Made by a program: the position numbers and the translations under genes. From positions 1 to 64,000 of the forward strand of contig JANQMJ010000021.1 of assembly GCA_028280115.1 (NCBI GenBank): a stretch of 64,000 nt of DNA, written 5' to 3'. Below are positions 51,932 through 61,813 of the stretch, one piece after another. This DNA is from Parvularculaceae bacterium. Its GTDB lineage: Bacteria; Pseudomonadota; Alphaproteobacteria; Caulobacterales; Parvularculaceae. A model generated the notes under the pieces. The model was given only the letters and a program-made list of their open reading frames with translations. It had not been told where the DNA came from and searched no databases. Every line of letters begins with the position of its first letter. The stretch's first letter is position 1.

Positions 51932-54040
51932 TTAATCGTCCCCTTCGCCCATCAGTTGGCGGACGAAATAGACATATTCGAGCGCCGTCCGGTACGCGAG
52001 CTGTTCCTGGTTCGCCGTGCCGCCATGACCGCCTTCGATATTTTCGTAATAGTAAAAGTCATAGCCGAGATCGGCGAGCTTGGCGGCCGCTTTGCGCGCA
52101 TGGCCGGGATGGACCCGGTCGTCCTTGGTCGAGGTGTAAAACAGGACTTTTGGATAGGACTGATCCGCCTTGAGCTTTTGATAGGGCGAGTACTGAGAAA
52201 TATACGCCCACTCTTCAGGGATGTCGGGATTGCCGTATTCGCCCATCCATGACGCGCCGGCGAGCAGCTTGTTATAGCGTTTCATGTCGAACAGCGGCAC
52301 GCCGATGTCGATCGCGGCGTAAAGGTCAGGGCGTTGCGTCAGCATCGCGCCCATCAACAGACCGCCATTGGAGCGCCCGATAATGCCAAGCTTTTCCGGA
52401 CTCGTTACCCCCGTCGCAATGAGGTCCTCCGAAATGGCGATGAAATCGTCGAAAGACCGCTGACGGTTTTCCTTGAGCGCCGCCTCGTGCCAGCCCGGAC
52501 CGTATTCCGAACCGCCCCGGATATTGGAAAGGACCAGAACGCCGCCCCGCTTCACCCACATGAGCCCCGCAAGGGCGCCGTGCTGCGGGCGCGACGGATC
52601 CGAATAATACGCCGGCAAGACGGCCGCCAGAAACCCGCCATAGCCGTATTGCACGGTCGGGGCATTGCCCTCGCTCAGCGCCGACTCCATGCCCATAATG
52701 TAATAAGGCACTTTCGTTCCGTCTGCGGACGTTGCAAAACGCTGCTCGACGACGACGCCGGTCGCATCGTAAAAAGCCGGCGTTTCGGCGATTTTTTCGA
52801 CCTTGTTTTTCGCCGTCACGAAATAAAGCGTTTCCGGCGTGGTCAGGCTTTCATAAGAAAGCATCGCGTCGTCCACGCCGCCGCCGGCCGAAACGATTTC
52901 CACGACGCCATTGGCCGGCAGGTTGATTTCCCGCGCCTTCCAGCGGCCGGATTTGGTGCGTGAATAGCGCGCCGCCTTGCCGGACACGTCTTCGAGATAT
53001 TGAACGACAATGTTGGACTTGCCGACCTCGACATCCTCGATGGACTGATTGTCTGCAGCGACCGCGACAAGTTCCGCCGCCCCGCCGGTCAGGTCATAGG
53101 CGACGACCGATCCGGATGCGTAGGTTTCGTCTTGATAGGTCCAGTCCTCGCGCAGAAAGACCACCAAGCGCCCGTCAAGCACGCCCTGCGCGTCGGCGTT
53201 GGGCGGGAAGGGCAGTTGCTTAAATGCGCCCCCCTCTCCTTCAAGATAGGTGATCCGTTCGAAAAAAGACGGCGCGCGCAGGCCAAAGACCCAGGTTTTG
53301 TCGCCGTCCCGCTCGGCATAGGCGTAGGCGGAAACGTCGCTCGCCTCGCCTTCCAGGATGGCGGCGGCGTCGCTCAGGCGCTGGCCCCGGACCCAGCGCT
53401 TGGCGATGCGCGGATAGCCGGACGTCGTCAGCGAGCCTTCGCCGAAATCCGTCCCCACAAGGAGCGTATTTTCATCTTGCCAGGAAACGCCCGACTTGGC
53501 TTCTGGAAGATAAAAGCCCCCTTCGACGAAGGATTTGGTTTGGGTGTCGAATTCGCGCCAATAGCCCGCATCCTTGCCGCCGTCGGACAGTTCGACCATG
53601 CAGTGGCGATATGCCGGGCTGAGACAGGCAACCGAGCCGCGAATCCAGTTGCGGCCTTCGTCGGCCGCCAGCTTGTCGTAATCGATCAGCGTTTCCCACG
53701 CCGGGGCGCCGGCGCGGTAGCTTTCAACGTCGGCCCGGCGCCAAAGGCCGCGCACATGCGTATCGTCCTGCCAGAAATTGTAAACATGGCCGTTGTGGAT
53801 CGACCCGGGCGCCAAGCGCTCCGTGGAGTTCAGCACCGACAGGGCTTCCTGGTAGAGCGCGTTAAATCTCGGATCGGCTTCGAGTTCGCCAAGACTGCGG
53901 GCGTTCTGGGCGCGAACCCAGTCCAGCGCTTCCTCGTCTTCGACGTCTTCCAGCCAGAGATATGGATCGTCGTCCGCCGCCAGCGCCATGGCGAACGACA
54001 TTAACACCGCCATGGCGGCGCCGACAGATTCTTTCATCAT
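51932..54040 (-). CDS. Secreted prolyl oligopeptidase family serine peptidase (S9A)
   Basis: 702 residues with signal peptide (MMKESVGAAMAVLMSFAMALA). Beta-propeller N-terminal two thirds, then an alpha/beta hydrolase: nucleophile Ser in 'IIGRSNGGLLMGAML', Asp in 'FYTSTKDDRVHPGHARKAAAKL', His in 'YENIEGGHGGTANQ'. 'WVKRGGVLVLSNIRGGSEYGPGWHEAALKENRQRSFDDF' is typical of prolyl endopeptidases. Cuts short proline-containing peptides, here outside the cytoplasm. Confidence 0.95.
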   Translation of the reverse strand: MMKESVGAAMAVLMSFAMALAADDDPYLWLEDVEDEEALDWVRAQNARSLGELEADPRFNALYQEALSVLNSTERLAPGSIHNGHVYNFWQDDTHVRGLWRRADVESYRAGAPAWETLIDYDKLAADEGRNWIRGSVACLSPAYRHCMVELSDGGKDAGYWREFDTQTKSFVEGGFYLPEAKSGVSWQDENTLLVGTDFGEGSLTTSGYPRIAKRWVRGQRLSDAAAILEGEASDVSAYAYAERDGDKTWVFGLRAPSFFERITYLEGEGGAFKQLPFPPNADAQGVLDGRLVVFLREDWTYQDETYASGSVVAYDLTGGAAELVAVAADNQSIEDVEVGKSNIVVQYLEDVSGKAARYSRTKSGRWKAREINLPANGVVEIVSAGGGVDDAMLSYESLTTPETLYFVTAKNKVEKIAETPAFYDATGVVVEQRFATSADGTKVPYYIMGMESALSEGNAPTVQYGYGGFLAAVLPAYYSDPSRPQHGALAGLMWVKRGGVLVLSNIRGGSEYGPGWHEAALKENRQRSFDDFIAISEDLIATGVTSPEKLGIIGRSNGGLLMGAMLTQRPDLYAAIDIGVPLFDMKRYNKLLAGASWMGEYGNPDIPEEWAYISQYSPYQKLKADQSYPKVLFYTSTKDDRVHPGHARKAAAKLADLGYDFYYYENIEGGHGGTANQEQLAYRTALEYVYFVRQLMGEGDD

Positions 54041-54249
54041 TTTGTCTTGCTCCTGAGCGAGTTTTTTTGGCGCGCTCCCCGGTTAACCATACAAAGCCTT
54101 GAGGCGCATGAAAAGCGCGTCCTGCCGCCCAATCCAGGCGTTTGGCGCGGCCGCTAAAAACCCGTCTTACATTTTAGAAAATGATTGAGCGCTGGCCGCT
54201 AGATTGCAAGGACAGTGCGTTGATTTATCGATTTCGGGACACCAGAACA

Positions 54250-54834
54250 ATGGCGAAAAACGAGGCCAGACGGTTCCGCCGCATCTGCCTGAGCATGCCG
54301 GCGCATATTATCGTTAACACCGTCGACGCGTATGAGGGCCGGCTGGTCAACATCTCGCCCGGCGGGATGGCGCTAATCGTCGACGCCGAGGTCGTGCCGG
54401 GCGACGCCGTCGTCGTCCGCCTCAAGGGCCTCGATGTTATCGAAGGCACGGTGGCGCGCACCTTCCCCGACGGTTTTGCGGTGTCCTTCCTTCTGTCCAA
54501 GCGCCGGCGGGCGGCGCTGACCGAAAAACTGATGCTGATGAACAATGCGCCTTTCGCCGACGGGCTCGGCGACCAGCGCAGCGCGCCGCGCCACAAGGCT
54601 TCGGACTCCCGCGCCGTTTGCCGGCTGTCGGACGGCGCGTCGCTTTACGTCAAGATTATCGATATGTCGGTGGACGGCGTATCCGTCGATGCGCCGCGCC
54701 GTCCGCCGATCGGCTCAGAGATATTCATCGGCCGCCATCGCGCCGTTATCGTCCGCCACACGCCGCGCGGTTTCGTTGCAGTCTACGAAGACGTCGGCCG
54801 CAGCGAAAAACAGCCCTTTCTGCGCGCCGTCTAA
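54250..54834 (+). CDS. Tandem PilZ-domain protein
   Basis: 194 residues. Two PilZ-like units: the first has RRFRR near the start and 'GRLVNISPGGMALIVDA' (NxSxxG); the second has 'QRSAPRHKASDSRAVC' and 'IIDMSVDGVSVDA' (DxSxxG). PilZ domains bind cyclic di-GMP through the RxxxR and (D/N)xSxxG motifs. Unit one keeps both; unit two has a divergent Arg motif. ATG 54250 gives the compact protein; an upstream in-frame ATG at 54181 adds 23 residues. Likely a c-di-GMP effector; target unknown. Confidence 0.82.
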   Translation: MAKNEARRFRRICLSMPAHIIVNTVDAYEGRLVNISPGGMALIVDAEVVPGDAVVVRLKGLDVIEGTVARTFPDGFAVSFLLSKRRRAALTEKLMLMNNAPFADGLGDQRSAPRHKASDSRAVCRLSDGASLYVKIIDMSVDGVSVDAPRRPPIGSEIFIGRHRAVIVRHTPRGFVAVYEDVGRSEKQPFLRAV

Positions 54835-54840
54835 ACGCGG

Positions 54841-55395
54841 CTAATACCCCGCCGCCGGCTGATCGCCCAGCACGATCGGTCCGAGATTGCGCAACACTTC
54901 GCGCGCGTCAAACGCGTGCGGGTTTTCCGCAGGCTTTTCGCCTTTATGCATGGTGACGAACGCCACGGCCGAGTAGCGCGTTACTTCGCGCATATAGGTG
55001 TCGTAAGGATAGCCCCAGCCGAAACCGTATGCGTAATAAGGAAAAGCGTAATAGGGGCGGTGGAACGGATAACCGTAACCATAGCGGCCGTAAAACGCCG
55101 GATAAGACGAACCGCGATAGCTGGTGCGCGCTTCGGTTTCATTTTCCACGACGATGAAAAAGTCAAAGCCGCGATCAACGGTGAGTTCGGCGGCCCGGTA
55201 AAGCAGCGAGTTTTCCACCGTTTCGCGCCCGGTCAGGGAATTGCCGCGGAAAGTGATGCGGTAGCGGTTTTGTTCGATCTGCTGTTCGGAAAATCCGTAA
55301 CCCCCGCCTTCCGACGCCGGCCCATAGGGCGTCGCCGTCGTGCAGGCCGCCAGCAGAAGCGCCGCCGCCCCGCCCAGCGCTAAAAATCTCATCAT
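54841..55395 (-). CDS. CC0125/CC1285 family lipoprotein
   Basis: 184 residues. Signal with lipobox LLLAACTT. 'GYGFSEQQIEQNRYRITFRGNSLTGRETVENSLLYRAAELTVDRGFDFFIVV' is the family core; a Tyr/Gly/Phe-rich low-complexity region ('YGRYGYGYPFHRPYYAFPYYAYGFGWGYPY') follows. Function unknown; outer-membrane lipoprotein likely. RBS GGGAG precedes the tandem ATGs at 55395. Confidence 0.9.
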   Translation of the reverse strand: MMRFLALGGAAALLLAACTTATPYGPASEGGGYGFSEQQIEQNRYRITFRGNSLTGRETVENSLLYRAAELTVDRGFDFFIVVENETEARTSYRGSSYPAFYGRYGYGYPFHRPYYAFPYYAYGFGWGYPYDTYMREVTRYSAVAFVTMHKGEKPAENPHAFDAREVLRNLGPIVLGDQPAAGY

Positions 55396-55496
55396 GCCAA
55401 GTCTCCCGACTGTCAAAACATCTCGCCCAACCATTGCGCCCGGGCGTTAATATAGTCCTCCGCTGCGCTGCAGAAAAGCCGCCCGCGGCGATCTGA

Positions 55497-57017
55497 TCAC
55501 TTCTCGCGGATTTTTGAGATTTCGGCCCCGGCCTTTGATTCCAGCGCGATTTCCATCTTTTCGGCGCCGGACTTGATGTGCAGGTCCCGTTGCGGGAACG
55601 GCACTTCAACGCCCATTTCGGCGAGCATGTCCCAGATCGCCATCATCACGTCGCTGCGCACATTCGAGATGCCGTTGGACGGATCGTTGATCCAGAAGCG
55701 CAGATCGAAATCGATCGAACTGTCGCCGAACTCCATCAGATTGCAGCGCGGCGCGGGCGATTTCAGCACTCTTTCGACGGTGATCGCCGTCTCTTCCGTC
55801 CGGCGGGCAAGACCGCGTAAATCCTCGGTCGAATAGGCGACGCCGAACGGCGCATGAATACGCACCACGCGGTCGTCATGAGACCAATTCGTCACCCCTT
55901 CATTGATGAACCAATCGTTCGGCACCAGATGCACCATGCCGTCGCGGGTGCGGATCGAGACATAGCGGGCATTCATCTGCGTCACCCATCCGAAGGTATC
56001 TTTAATCTCGATGACATCGCCCGGCTTGATCGACTTGTCCGCGATCAGCGTGAAGCCGGCGAAAAAGTTCGACACCGTGCGCTGCATGCCAAGGCCGATC
56101 CCGAGGCCCACCGCGCCGCCGAAGATCGCCAGCGTGCCGAACGGAAAGCCGACGATCTGCAGCGCCGCAACCAGCGCAATCACCGGCAAGAGAACGTCGA
56201 GAATCTTCGATAACAGCGCCTTGAACGAAACCGTCAGTTCGTCGATCGTGCTGATGCGCCCTTTGATGAATTTGTTCGCAAAGCTCGCGGCCCAGAACAG
56301 AACGCCGAAAACCGCCAGCGTGCGGATGAAATCGAGCGCGGAATAGCGCTGCGCTGCGCCGGTTTCGTCCTTGCCGATGGGAATCGAGAAGGCGTCGAGC
56401 TGGCGCACCACGTCGTCGAGCACCCCGAAGGCGTCGAGGGCTGCGATCGGCCAGACAATGTAGAATGCGAACCGCGACCAGAAGGGAGAGCGGATGACCA
56501 GCGTCACCATGCGAATGATGATCCAGGCGGCGAGCAGCGTGACGCCCACCTCGACAAGCCCGCGCGACATGCCGAGCGTGTCGAGCAGAACGACGGTCAA
56601 TTGCAGGATGATCAGCAACGCAATGGGCGTTGCGATATAGGCGAACGCGTTCGCCGCCCGGCGCAGTGGCCCATAAGGCGCGCGCGGCGCAATCTGGCTC
56701 TGGATCAGTTTTTTGAGCTGCGGGCCGAACACCGCCGCCGGCGCCAGGGCGATGAACAAAATCCCCGCCTGGATGGCGACGTCGACCGACAGCATCTGGC
56801 CTTGCAGCCAGGCCAGCGCCTTTTCGATATTGCCGGTGACCGCGTCCGCGCCGACCAGGGTTTCGATCGCCGAAGCGTCCGGGTCGATGTCGCTCAGCGG
56901 TTCGTCGCCGCTTTCCGGCGCAGCGCCAGAGGAAGGCTCCGGGGAAGGTTCCGGCGCATCGCTCGCCGGCGCTTCATCCGATGGATTTTCTGCAGGCGCG
57001 TCCTGATCTTGCAGCAT
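55497..57017 (-). CDS. MscS family mechanosensitive ion channel
   Basis: 506 residues. An acidic Pro/Glu/Ala-rich N-terminal tail (residues 1-45), four to six extra helices, then the MscS core: pore helix 'FPFGTLAIFGGAVGLGIGLGMQRTVSNFFAGFTLIADKSIKPGDVIEIKDTFGWVTQMNARYVSIRTRDGMVHLVPNDWFINEGVTNWS' and the cytoplasmic vestibule domain. Opens on membrane tension during osmotic downshift. Confidence 0.95.
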   Translation of the reverse strand: MLQDQDAPAENPSDEAPASDAPEPSPEPSSGAAPESGDEPLSDIDPDASAIETLVGADAVTGNIEKALAWLQGQMLSVDVAIQAGILFIALAPAAVFGPQLKKLIQSQIAPRAPYGPLRRAANAFAYIATPIALLIILQLTVVLLDTLGMSRGLVEVGVTLLAAWIIIRMVTLVIRSPFWSRFAFYIVWPIAALDAFGVLDDVVRQLDAFSIPIGKDETGAAQRYSALDFIRTLAVFGVLFWAASFANKFIKGRISTIDELTVSFKALLSKILDVLLPVIALVAALQIVGFPFGTLAIFGGAVGLGIGLGMQRTVSNFFAGFTLIADKSIKPGDVIEIKDTFGWVTQMNARYVSIRTRDGMVHLVPNDWFINEGVTNWSHDDRVVRIHAPFGVAYSTEDLRGLARRTEETAITVERVLKSPAPRCNLMEFGDSSIDFDLRFWINDPSNGISNVRSDVMMAIWDMLAEMGVEVPFPQRDLHIKSGAEKMEIALESKAGAEISKIREK

Positions 57018-57049
57018 TCATGTTCTTCTTTCAGGGCGCTTATTATCTA

Positions 57050-57315
57050 GGCTGTCGTTTCCATTTAGCGTTTACCCGCGTTCGAGACCAAAATCGCTTT
57101 GGGCCAGGAGGAAAGCGCAAGGAAGTGTAAACCACTTTCGAGCATTTCCGACGCCGTCCAAGGCGATTTTGGCCGAACCCCGGAGGGGCGCGGCGAAAAA
57201 CCGCCAGTTTGGCGTCGGTCGTCCTCGAATATGGCCGGCATGTCCTTCGTCCTCCCTCCTGAAACTGACGGTTTTTCGCCAGCGCGCGGACAAGCGGTAA
57301 ATGGAAACGACAGCC
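57050..57315. mobile_element. MITE-like structured element with 18-bp terminal inverted repeats
   Basis: Ends GGCTGTCGTTTCCATTTA (57050-57067) and its exact complement at 57298-57315, each flanked by TA, as for IS630/Tc1-type insertions. Inside are two further near-perfect inverted pairs: CCAAAATCGCTTTGG (57088-57102) with 57158-57172 (14/15), and 57192-57210 with 57262-57280 (18/19). A short AAGTG/CACTT hairpin (57123-57137) sits in the first arm. The RNA would fold as a closing stem with two long arms. It lies between mscS and rph, and no transposase is present. Confidence 0.75.
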
Positions 57316-57385
57316 TAGCACGCTCGCCCGCCGGGGCAAATCGATGAAAGAGGCGATCGGTTTGCGCGCGGACGATCGCGGCGCA

Positions 57386-58096
57386 TTAGGCCGACGCGGC
57401 GATCTGCATTTTCGACAGCGCCGCGCAGCCTTCCTTTGCGAGCGCAAGCAGCGCCGCGAACTGCTCGTCCGTAAAAGGATCGCCTTCCGCGGTCGCCTGA
57501 ATCTCGACCAGACCGCCGGCGCCGGTGATGACGAAATTGGCGTCGGCCTGGGCCGTCGAGTCCTCGTCGTAATCAAGATCGAGCGCCGGCGCGCCGCCGA
57601 CCAGTCCGCAGGAAACCGCAGCGACCCGGTCGCGTATCGGATTGGCTTTGACGATCCCCTGCTCGGCGGCCCATTTACAGGCTTCGTTCATCGCCACCCA
57701 GGCGCCGGTGATCGCCGCGGTGCGGGTGCCGCCGTCGGCCTGCAGGACATCGCAGTCGACCAGGATCTGGCGCTCGCCCAAAGCCTTGAGATCGATGACG
57801 GCGCGCAGCGAGCGGCCGATCAGGCGCTGGATTTCCTGGGTGCGTCCCGACTGGCCGCGCTTGGCTTCGCGTTTCATCCGTTCGCCGGTCGAACGCGGCA
57901 GCATGCCGTATTCCGCCGTCACCCAGCCCCGGCCCGAGCCGCGCAGCCAGGGCGGCGTGGTCTCGTCCCAGCTGGCGGCGCACAAGACATGCGTATCGCC
58001 GCACTTGACCAGGCAGGAGCCTTCAGCGTGTTTGGCGAATCCTGGCTCCAGGGTTATTTGCCGGAGTTCATTGAAGGCGCGGCCCGAAGGTCTCAT
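57386..58096 (-). CDS. rph: Ribonuclease PH
   Basis: 236 residues. Phosphorolytic 3'-5' exonuclease that trims tRNA 3' ends. '[42 protein letters not shown]', '[49 protein letters not shown]', '[25 protein letters not shown]' (phosphate site and catalytic Asp), '[20 protein letters not shown]'. Divergent from hrcA, the common arrangement. rdgB, the usual next gene, is absent; the MITE-like element lies there instead. Confidence 0.97.
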   Translation of the reverse strand: MRPSGRAFNELRQITLEPGFAKHAEGSCLVKCGDTHVLCAASWDETTPPWLRGSGRGWVTAEYGMLPRSTGERMKREAKRGQSGRTQEIQRLIGRSLRAVIDLKALGERQILVDCDVLQADGGTRTAAITGAWVAMNEACKWAAEQGIVKANPIRDRVAAVSCGLVGGAPALDLDYDEDSTAQADANFVITGAGGLVEIQATAEGDPFTDEQFAALLALAKEGCAALSKMQIAASA

Positions 58097-58245
58097 ATTT
58101 CTCTCCAGATGAAAGCGGGTGTTCCTAACGCCGCGACCGCGCCTTTGTCGACTCGGGACCTCGACGACAGCTTGGCCCCTTGGAACCGGTCGCGGACATT
58201 TCTATCCTGCACGCCATGCAAACGGCCGCGCCGGCACCATGAACC

Positions 58246-59274
58246 ATGAAGACCTTAGGCGATATTGACGAACGGTCCCGGGAGATTTTCCGCCGGATCG
58301 TTGAAACCTATCTGCTGACAGGCGAGCCGGTGGGCTCGCGCACCCTGAGCCATGATCAGGAAATCTCCGTCTCGGCGGCGACCATCCGCAACGTTATGGC
58401 CGATCTCGCCGATATCGGGCTGTTGCATGCGCCGCATATTTCAGCGGGCCGCCTGCCGACCGAGCTGGGCCTGCGCCTTTTTGTCGACGGGTTGATGCAG
58501 GTCGGCGAACTGACCGAGGAGGAGCGCCGCGCCATCGACACCGACGCCGCGTCCGGCGGTCTTGAAACGGTGCTCGAAGACGCCGCCTCGCGACTGTCCG
58601 GCCTCACCCAGACGGCGAGCCTGGTGGTCGCCCAGCACAGCGACGCACCGCTGCGACAAATCGAGTTCGTCGGCGTCGGACCGGGCAAGGCCCTTGCCGT
58701 TATCGTCTTTGACGACGGGCGGATTGAAAACCGGGTGCTTGAAACGCCCGCCGATCTTCCCTCTTCGAGCCTGGTCGCCGCGGGCAATTATCTCAATGCG
58801 CGTCTGCGCGGCAAATCCCTGGGTGAGACGCGCGCGCGTATCCTAGAGGAAATCGAAACCAACCGCGCCGAACTCGACGAACTGACCGCCAAGCTGGTGC
58901 GCCAGGGCGTCGCCGACATCGCCGGCGGCGAGGACTGGTCGCTGATCGTGCGCGGGCGCGGCCATCTGCTCGACGACACCGCGCTTGGGGATATCGAGCG
59001 CGTGCGCATGCTGTTCGACGATCTCGAACGCAAGCGCGACGTGATCGACCTGCTGAACGCGGCCAAGAACGGCCCCGGGGTCAAGATTTTCATCGGCTCG
59101 GAAAACAAGCTGTTTTCGCTGTCCGGCTCCTCGGTGATCGCCGCGCCCTATCGCGACGAATCGCGCAAGATTGTCGGCGTTCTCGGCGTCATCGGCCCCA
59201 CCCGGCTCAACTACGCCAAGGTCATCCCGATTGTGGATTACACCGCCGAAGTCGTTTCGCGCATGTTGAAATAA
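58246..59274 (+). CDS. hrcA: Heat-inducible transcription repressor HrcA
   Basis: 342 residues. Represses groESL/dnaK-type genes through CIRCE sites. N-terminal HTH 'IFRRIVETYLLTGEPVGSRTLS' and 'VSAATIRNVMADLADIGLLHAPHISAGRLPTELGLRLFVDG', C-terminal 'FIGSENKLFSLSGSSVIAAPYRDESRKIVGVLGVIGPTRLNYAKVIPIVDYTAEVVSRML'. No CIRCE element is visible in the 150 bp upstream. grpE follows 54 bp later. Confidence 0.97.
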   Translation: MKTLGDIDERSREIFRRIVETYLLTGEPVGSRTLSHDQEISVSAATIRNVMADLADIGLLHAPHISAGRLPTELGLRLFVDGLMQVGELTEEERRAIDTDAASGGLETVLEDAASRLSGLTQTASLVVAQHSDAPLRQIEFVGVGPGKALAVIVFDDGRIENRVLETPADLPSSSLVAAGNYLNARLRGKSLGETRARILEEIETNRAELDELTAKLVRQGVADIAGGEDWSLIVRGRGHLLDDTALGDIERVRMLFDDLERKRDVIDLLNAAKNGPGVKIFIGSENKLFSLSGSSVIAAPYRDESRKIVGVLGVIGPTRLNYAKVIPIVDYTAEVVSRMLK

Positions 59275-59328
59275 GCCTTTCCGGCGCGTAAATGGCCGGA
59301 CGGCCAAATTAGAAATATTCAAGGTTTC

Positions 59329-59958
59329 ATGAACGATCAGGACTATCCGCCAAGCAACGGCCAGAACGAAGAGCCGCCAGAAAGCCCGGCCGAGCTGAGC
59401 GAGGACGACCGCGCCGAAGACGCCCCTCAGGACGCTTCGGGGGGCGGCGACGTCGCCGAACTCAACGACCGCATCCTGCGCCTGGCCGCCGAGCTTGAAA
59501 ACACCCGCCGCCGGGCGGAAAAGCAGCGGGCCGACGCCGGGCGCTATGCGATTGCGGAATTCGCCCGCGATCTCTTGGGCGTCGCCGATAATTTCGAGCG
59601 CGCCCTCGCCGCGGCGGGGGTGACCGGCGACGCCATCCCCGAAGGCCATAGCGATGCGTTCAACGGGCTCGTTTCGGGCATCCAGATGACCGAAAAGGAA
59701 CTCATCACCATCCTGCAGCGTCACGGCGTTGAGAAAATCTCGCCGGCGGGGGAAAAATTCGACCCGCATTTCCATCAGGCGGTGGCGCAGGTGCCCAGCA
59801 ACGAGATTCCGCCGGGCCATGTCGTCGACGTCGCCCAGCCGGGCTTTACCATCGGCGAGCGCGTTCTGCGCGCGGCCATGGTGACGGTGTCAAGCGGCGC
59901 GGCGGCCGGCGGCGGCGATGACGCCGAGCCCGGCGCCCAGGTCGATACGAAAGCGTAA
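59329..59958 (+). CDS. grpE: Nucleotide exchange factor GrpE
   Basis: 209 residues. Acidic N-terminal tail (1-45), coiled coil 'AELNDRILRLAAELENTRRRAEKQRADAGRYAIAEFARDLLGVADNFERAL', and the beta-domain signature 'GVEKISPAGEKFDPHFHQAVAQVPSNEIPPGHVVDVAQPGFTIGERVLRAAMVTVS'. Releases ADP from DnaK. Co-directional with hrcA; convergent with pckA, 8 bp apart. Confidence 0.97.
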   Translation: MNDQDYPPSNGQNEEPPESPAELSEDDRAEDAPQDASGGGDVAELNDRILRLAAELENTRRRAEKQRADAGRYAIAEFARDLLGVADNFERALAAAGVTGDAIPEGHSDAFNGLVSGIQMTEKELITILQRHGVEKISPAGEKFDPHFHQAVAQVPSNEIPPGHVVDVAQPGFTIGERVLRAAMVTVSSGAAAGGGDDAEPGAQVDTKA

Positions 59959-59966
59959 GGGTCTTT

Positions 59967-61562
59967 TTAGGCGCCTTTGGGCCCGGCCGCGTTGACCGCG
60001 TCGTCGACATAAGGCGCGAATATCTTGAAGTTCTCGGTGAACATCGCCGCGAGTTTTTTGGCCTGGGCGTCATAGGCGTCAGGATCGTCCCATGTTGCGC
60101 GCGGGGTCAATAAGCGTTCGTCGACGCCGGGCACATGATGGGGAACGGCGAAACCGAAGATCGGATCGTCCGTCATCGGCGCGTCATGGAGCGATCCGTC
60201 GAGCGCGGCGGCGAGCAGCGCCCGGGTTTCCTTGATCGGCATGCGCTTACCGACACCGTAGGGTCCGCCGGACCAGCCGGTGTTGACCAGCCAGCAAGCC
60301 GCCTGACGCTGGTCGATCAGTGCGCCGAGCAGCCGTCCGTATTCGGACGGATGGCGCGGCATGAACGGCGCGCCGAAGCAGGTTGAAAACGTCGCTTCGG
60401 GCTCCTTGCCGAGGCCTTTTTCCGTGCCGGCGACTTTCGCGGTGTAGCCCGACAGGAACATGTACATCGCCTGGGCCGGCGTCAGCCTGGCGATCGGCGG
60501 CATGACGCCGAAGGCGTCGCAGGTCAGCATGATGATGTTTTTGGGATGACCCGCATGGCCTTCCGGACTGGCGTTCGGAATATAGTCGATCGGATAGGCG
60601 CCGCGGGAGTTCTCCGCCAGGCTGGGATCGTCAAGATCGAGTTCGCGAGTGACCGGATCCATGACGACGTTTTCCAGGACCGTGCCGAAACGCCTGGTCG
60701 TCGCAAAGATTTCCGGCTCGGCGCTGGGCGACAGCCGGATCATTTTGGCGTAGCAGCCGCCTTCGAAGTTAAAGACGCCATTCGGTCCCCAGCCATGTTC
60801 ATCGTCGCCGATGAGCGTGCGTTTGGGATCGGCCGAAAGCGTCGTCTTGCCGGTGCCGGAAAGACCGAAAAACACCGCCGGGTCGTCATTCACGCCGACA
60901 TTGACCGAACAGTGCATGGGCATAACGCCCTGTTCGGGCAGAATGTAGTTCAACAGCGAGAACACCGACTTTTTCATCTCGCCGGCATAGGACGTGCCGC
61001 CGATCAGAACGATCCGGCGGACGAAATCGACCGCGATCACGGTTTTGGTGCGGCAGCCGTGACGTTCCGGGTCGGCCTCGAAACCGGGCAGCCCGACCAC
61101 CTTGAAGTCCGGGTCGCCGCCGCGTTCGTCCATGGGCGGACGGACCAGCAGATGCTGGATGAACAAGGCGTGCCAGGCATATTCGTTAAAGACGCGCACG
61201 CCGATCGCATATTGCGGATCGGCGCCGCCGCGCAGGTCCTGCATGAAGAGTTCGCGCTCGCCCGCATAAGCGAGCATGTCGGCGTGAAGCCGGTCGAACG
61301 CCTCCGGCGTCATCGCCTTGTTGGCGTCCCACCAGATTTTGTCCTCGATCTCGGGATGGCGGACGATGAACTTGTCCTGGGCGGACCGGCCGGTGTGCTC
61401 TCCGGTCTTGACGACCAGCGGGCCGTCCCTGGCGACCGCGCCTTCGCCGCGCCTTACCGCCAGTTCGTAAAGCGCCGCGGCGGTCAGATTGGCGAGCCCC
61501 GCGGGCGCGCATTGATCAAAGGCTTTTGGGGCGCGGCTATCCGCCGGCATGGATACGCTCAT
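59967..61562 (-). CDS. pckA: Phosphoenolpyruvate carboxykinase (ATP)
   Basis: 531 residues. Converts oxaloacetate and ATP to PEP, CO2 and ADP in gluconeogenesis. '[26 protein letters not shown]', P-loop '[28 protein letters not shown]' (with the metal-binding Asp-Asp), '[12 protein letters not shown]', '[16 protein letters not shown]', '[20 protein letters not shown]' are diagnostic. RBS GGGAGAAG supports the ATG at 61562. Confidence 0.98.
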   Translation of the reverse strand: MSVSMPADSRAPKAFDQCAPAGLANLTAAALYELAVRRGEGAVARDGPLVVKTGEHTGRSAQDKFIVRHPEIEDKIWWDANKAMTPEAFDRLHADMLAYAGERELFMQDLRGGADPQYAIGVRVFNEYAWHALFIQHLLVRPPMDERGGDPDFKVVGLPGFEADPERHGCRTKTVIAVDFVRRIVLIGGTSYAGEMKKSVFSLLNYILPEQGVMPMHCSVNVGVNDDPAVFFGLSGTGKTTLSADPKRTLIGDDEHGWGPNGVFNFEGGCYAKMIRLSPSAEPEIFATTRRFGTVLENVVMDPVTRELDLDDPSLAENSRGAYPIDYIPNASPEGHAGHPKNIIMLTCDAFGVMPPIARLTPAQAMYMFLSGYTAKVAGTEKGLGKEPEATFSTCFGAPFMPRHPSEYGRLLGALIDQRQAACWLVNTGWSGGPYGVGKRMPIKETRALLAAALDGSLHDAPMTDDPIFGFAVPHHVPGVDERLLTPRATWDDPDAYDAQAKKLAAMFTENFKIFAPYVDDAVNAAGPKGA

Positions 61563-61813
61563 ATATTTGCTTCTCCCAAGGCTCCAACATTATGGAGCGG
61601 CGACCCGACCGCCGCAATTGGGCGCAGCGATCAAAGGGTCGCATGACGGGGCTTTAATCCAAAAAAAGCGTAATGGCCACCGGGCCGCTCAGCAAACCGC
61701 AGGTTAACCAGAAACCGGCGGTTTCCAATGACGGTATACGATCGATTTGGGATGATGGTTTGCGCCTGCGTCAGGCTGGCGGGCTGCGGCGGGTGATCAA
61801 TCGCGCCTGCGAT

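Noticed and set aside
57043..57576. Open frames running through the MITE-like element and rph
   Set aside because: All overlap the structured element or the rph gene in other frames; the peptides are Arg/Pro-rich and explained by the inverted repeats.
58097..58245. Search for a CIRCE element before hrcA
   Set aside because: No TTAGCACTC-N9-GAGTGCTAA or close variant is visible in the divergent rph-hrcA region.
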